This document shows positions 62,719 to 64,000 of a stretch of DNA of 64,000 nt, in pieces (the stretch's first letter is position 1; every line of letters starts with the position of its first letter). The translations under genes and the position numbers were made by a program. The DNA lies in assembly GCF_018130385.1 (NCBI RefSeq), contig NZ_JAFCLU010000004.1, positions 124,001 through 188,000 of the forward strand, read 5' to 3'. The stretch comes from Bradyrhizobium sp. AUGA SZCCT0283 (GTDB lineage: Bacteria; Pseudomonadota; Alphaproteobacteria; Rhizobiales; Xanthobacteraceae). The notes under the pieces are model-generated. The model did not search any database. It saw only the letters and a program-made list of their open reading frames with translations, and was not told where the DNA came from.

Positions 62719-63204
62719 TCACCAGGGCATCGGCAGCAGCCCGGCCGGCAAGGGCACGCGCAGCAACTTTGAGAAAATCAGATGAATGCCGATCGGCGCC
62801 AATACGGCGAGCGGCAGCGACAGCTTCCACCTTGCGCCGAGTGCGGTCGATGTGACGAACACGATCAGCGCTGCCGTGATGATGAAGCCAAGCCGGTCGG
62901 CGACCACCACATAGAACAGAAGCAGGGCCGGCGGGAGCAGGGCGCGCAGGCCGTAAAACTTTCCGGTCGGCGGCGGCGGCTGGCCACCCTCGACCGGAAT
63001 GAGCTCTTCTTCCTCTTCGAAGGAGTGGCCGATCCCGAACGCGATCGCGAGGCCGCACAGCGCGAGGCCCGTTCCGATCACCAGCGGAAACACGTTGGGC
63101 CCGACCGGCTGACCGGGCACCGGCGGCAACTGCCAGCCGCCATAGGCGGCAGCTGCGCCGAGGCCAACGAGAAACAATCCCGTGACGCGATCGGGAAGAC
63201 GCAT
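62719..63204 (-). CDS. tctB: Tripartite tricarboxylate transporter small permease, TctB
   Basis: 161 residues with four membrane segments (VTGLFLVGLGAAAAYGGW, VFPLVIGTGLALCGLAIAF, LRALLPPALLLFYVVVA, LGFIITAALIVFVTSTAL). GPNVFPLVIGTGL is typical of TctB. The ATG at 63204 follows a GGAGTTCGTCC region. It lies between the TctC and TctA genes in the same direction. Confidence 0.88.
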   Translation of the reverse strand: MRLPDRVTGLFLVGLGAAAAYGGWQLPPVPGQPVGPNVFPLVIGTGLALCGLAIAFGIGHSFEEEEELIPVEGGQPPPPTGKFYGLRALLPPALLLFYVVVADRLGFIITAALIVFVTSTALGARWKLSLPLAVLAPIGIHLIFSKLLRVPLPAGLLPMPW

Positions 63205-63239
63205 GGACGAACTCCGCGGATTGGAACGATGAAGCGCGA

Positions 63240-64000
63240 TCAGGCCTTCGACAGGCCGGCGGCCTTCATCGCCACGCCCATCTGGGCGTCGCCCTTGTCC
63301 ATGAAGGTGGCGAACTCGGTCGCATCGCCCCACACCGTTCCGAAGCCGCGATTGCTCATGAAGTCCTTGAACTCCTTGGAGTCGAAAACCTTCTTCAGCG
63401 CCGCCGTCAGCTTGCTCGCTACATCCGCAGGCAGGCCCTTGGGCCCGGCAATGCCGCGCCACGCACCGGTCGAATAGTCGATGCCCATCGCCTCCTTCAG
63501 CGTCGGCACGTCGGGGAAGGCGGGGTTGCGGGCCGAGGCCATCAGCGCAAGGCTGCGCGCCTTGCCGGCCTCGATGATGGCGCGCGCTTCCGGCACCGAG
63601 CAGGTGGTGAGGTCGAGTCCGCCCGCTGCGAGATCCTGCATCGCGGGCGCCGCGCCGTTCGACGGCACCCACGCCACGTGGTTCGGCGCAAGTCCCATCG
63701 CCTGCATCCAGCCGACCAGCGCCAGATGCCAGATGCCGCCCTGGCCGGTGCCGGAGGCTTTGAACTTGCCGGCAGGCGCGGCCTTGATGGCATCGGCGAG
63801 CTCTTTCACGGTCTTGTAGGGCGATCCGGAACTGACCTGGATGCCGGGCGGATCCTCGTTCATCAGCGCCAGCGGCGTGTAGCTCTTCGGCCCGAGTTCC
63901 GTGAGCCCTTGCCAGTGCATCATCGAGATTTCCACCGTCAGCATGCCGATGGTGTAGCCGTCGGGCTGGGCGGTCGCGATCGCGGAATGGCCGACCACGC
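63240..64000 (-). CDS. tctC: Tripartite tricarboxylate transporter substrate-binding protein, TctC/BugT (partial)
   Basis: The C-terminal ~253 residues; the signal peptide and N-terminal lobe lie beyond the window. ATAQPDGYTIGML, FKASGTGQGGIWHLALVGWM, VPSNGAAPAMQDLAAGGLDLTTC, FPDVPTLKEAMG and GIAGPKGLPADVASKL are characteristic of Bug/TctC proteins, which bind carboxylates or related small molecules in the periplasm. It is first in the operon with TctB and TctA. Confidence 0.92.
   Translation of the reverse strand, partial: VVGHSAIATAQPDGYTIGMLTVEISMMHWQGLTELGPKSYTPLALMNEDPPGIQVSSGSPYKTVKELADAIKAAPAGKFKASGTGQGGIWHLALVGWMQAMGLAPNHVAWVPSNGAAPAMQDLAAGGLDLTTCSVPEARAIIEAGKARSLALMASARNPAFPDVPTLKEAMGIDYSTGAWRGIAGPKGLPADVASKLTAALKKVFDSKEFKDFMSNRGFGTVWGDATEFATFMDKGDAQMGVAMKAAGLSKA

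Noticed and set aside
1..64000. tRNA, rRNA, integrase or transposase genes
   Set aside because: None recognised on either strand, so mobile-element claims are limited to palindromic repeats and inferred rearrangement points.

Overview
The window reads as chromosomal DNA of a Bradyrhizobium-like alphaproteobacterium (Nitrobacteraceae). The reasons are the high GC content, proteins typical of that group (the TIGR03808/TIGR03809 pair, DUF2336, NrsF/DUF1109, an imuA-imuB-dnaE2 mutasome), a LexA box of the alphaproteobacterial GAAC-N7-GAAC type, and several families of interspersed palindromic repeats that I recognise from this group. I saw no rRNA, tRNA, CRISPR array, transposase or phage gene. 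Species placement is inference.

Layout. 0-4 kb is a decayed accessory segment: the start of a Tat-exported protein, a broken 3' copy of a GMC oxidoreductase, a frameshifted RTX/serralysin-like protease gene, and two tandem copies of a small exported protein gene with matching upstream dyads. 4-9.2 kb carries the intact GMC oxidoreductase, two tandemly duplicated M20 amidohydrolases and a VOC-fold protein. 9.4-18.1 kb is a DNA-repair island: a radical SAM protein and a UdgX-type uracil-DNA glycosylase face imuA-imuB-dnaE2 across one LexA box. dnaE2 contains an in-frame palindromic repeat. 18.1-27.7 kb holds an FAD oxidoreductase with a divergent AraC regulator, a four-gene acyltransferase/ABC-exporter operon, MgtC, a membrane protein and a PilZ protein. 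27.8-30.4 kb is repeat-rich with a broken GlcG/HbpS-like gene and an SDR gene.

30.4-49.4 kb carries metabolic and envelope genes: a CaiB-type CoA-transferase, an RND efflux pair, a methyltransferase-like protein coupled to a MetF-like protein, an amidohydrolase fragment, an FAD-linked oxidase, a block of small membrane proteins with an alpha/beta hydrolase, TolC, an acetyl-CoA hydrolase/transferase family protein, an enoyl-CoA hydratase and an exported protein. 49.7-56.8 kb is regulatory: a SigF-like ECF factor with NrsF, a DUF2336 protein, a diguanylate cyclase, and a second ECF sigma/anti-sigma/subtilase operon. 57.3-64 kb holds TIGR03809/TIGR03808, then a C15-like peptidase, MeaB and a tripartite tricarboxylate (Tct) transporter cut by the window end.

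The strongest candidates for something new are the rSAM/UdgX-mutasome arrangement under one LexA box, the repeat embedded in dnaE2, the duplicated small-protein units with a dyad whose arms change together, and the anti-sigma factor whose C-terminal domain looks like a subtilase prodomain.
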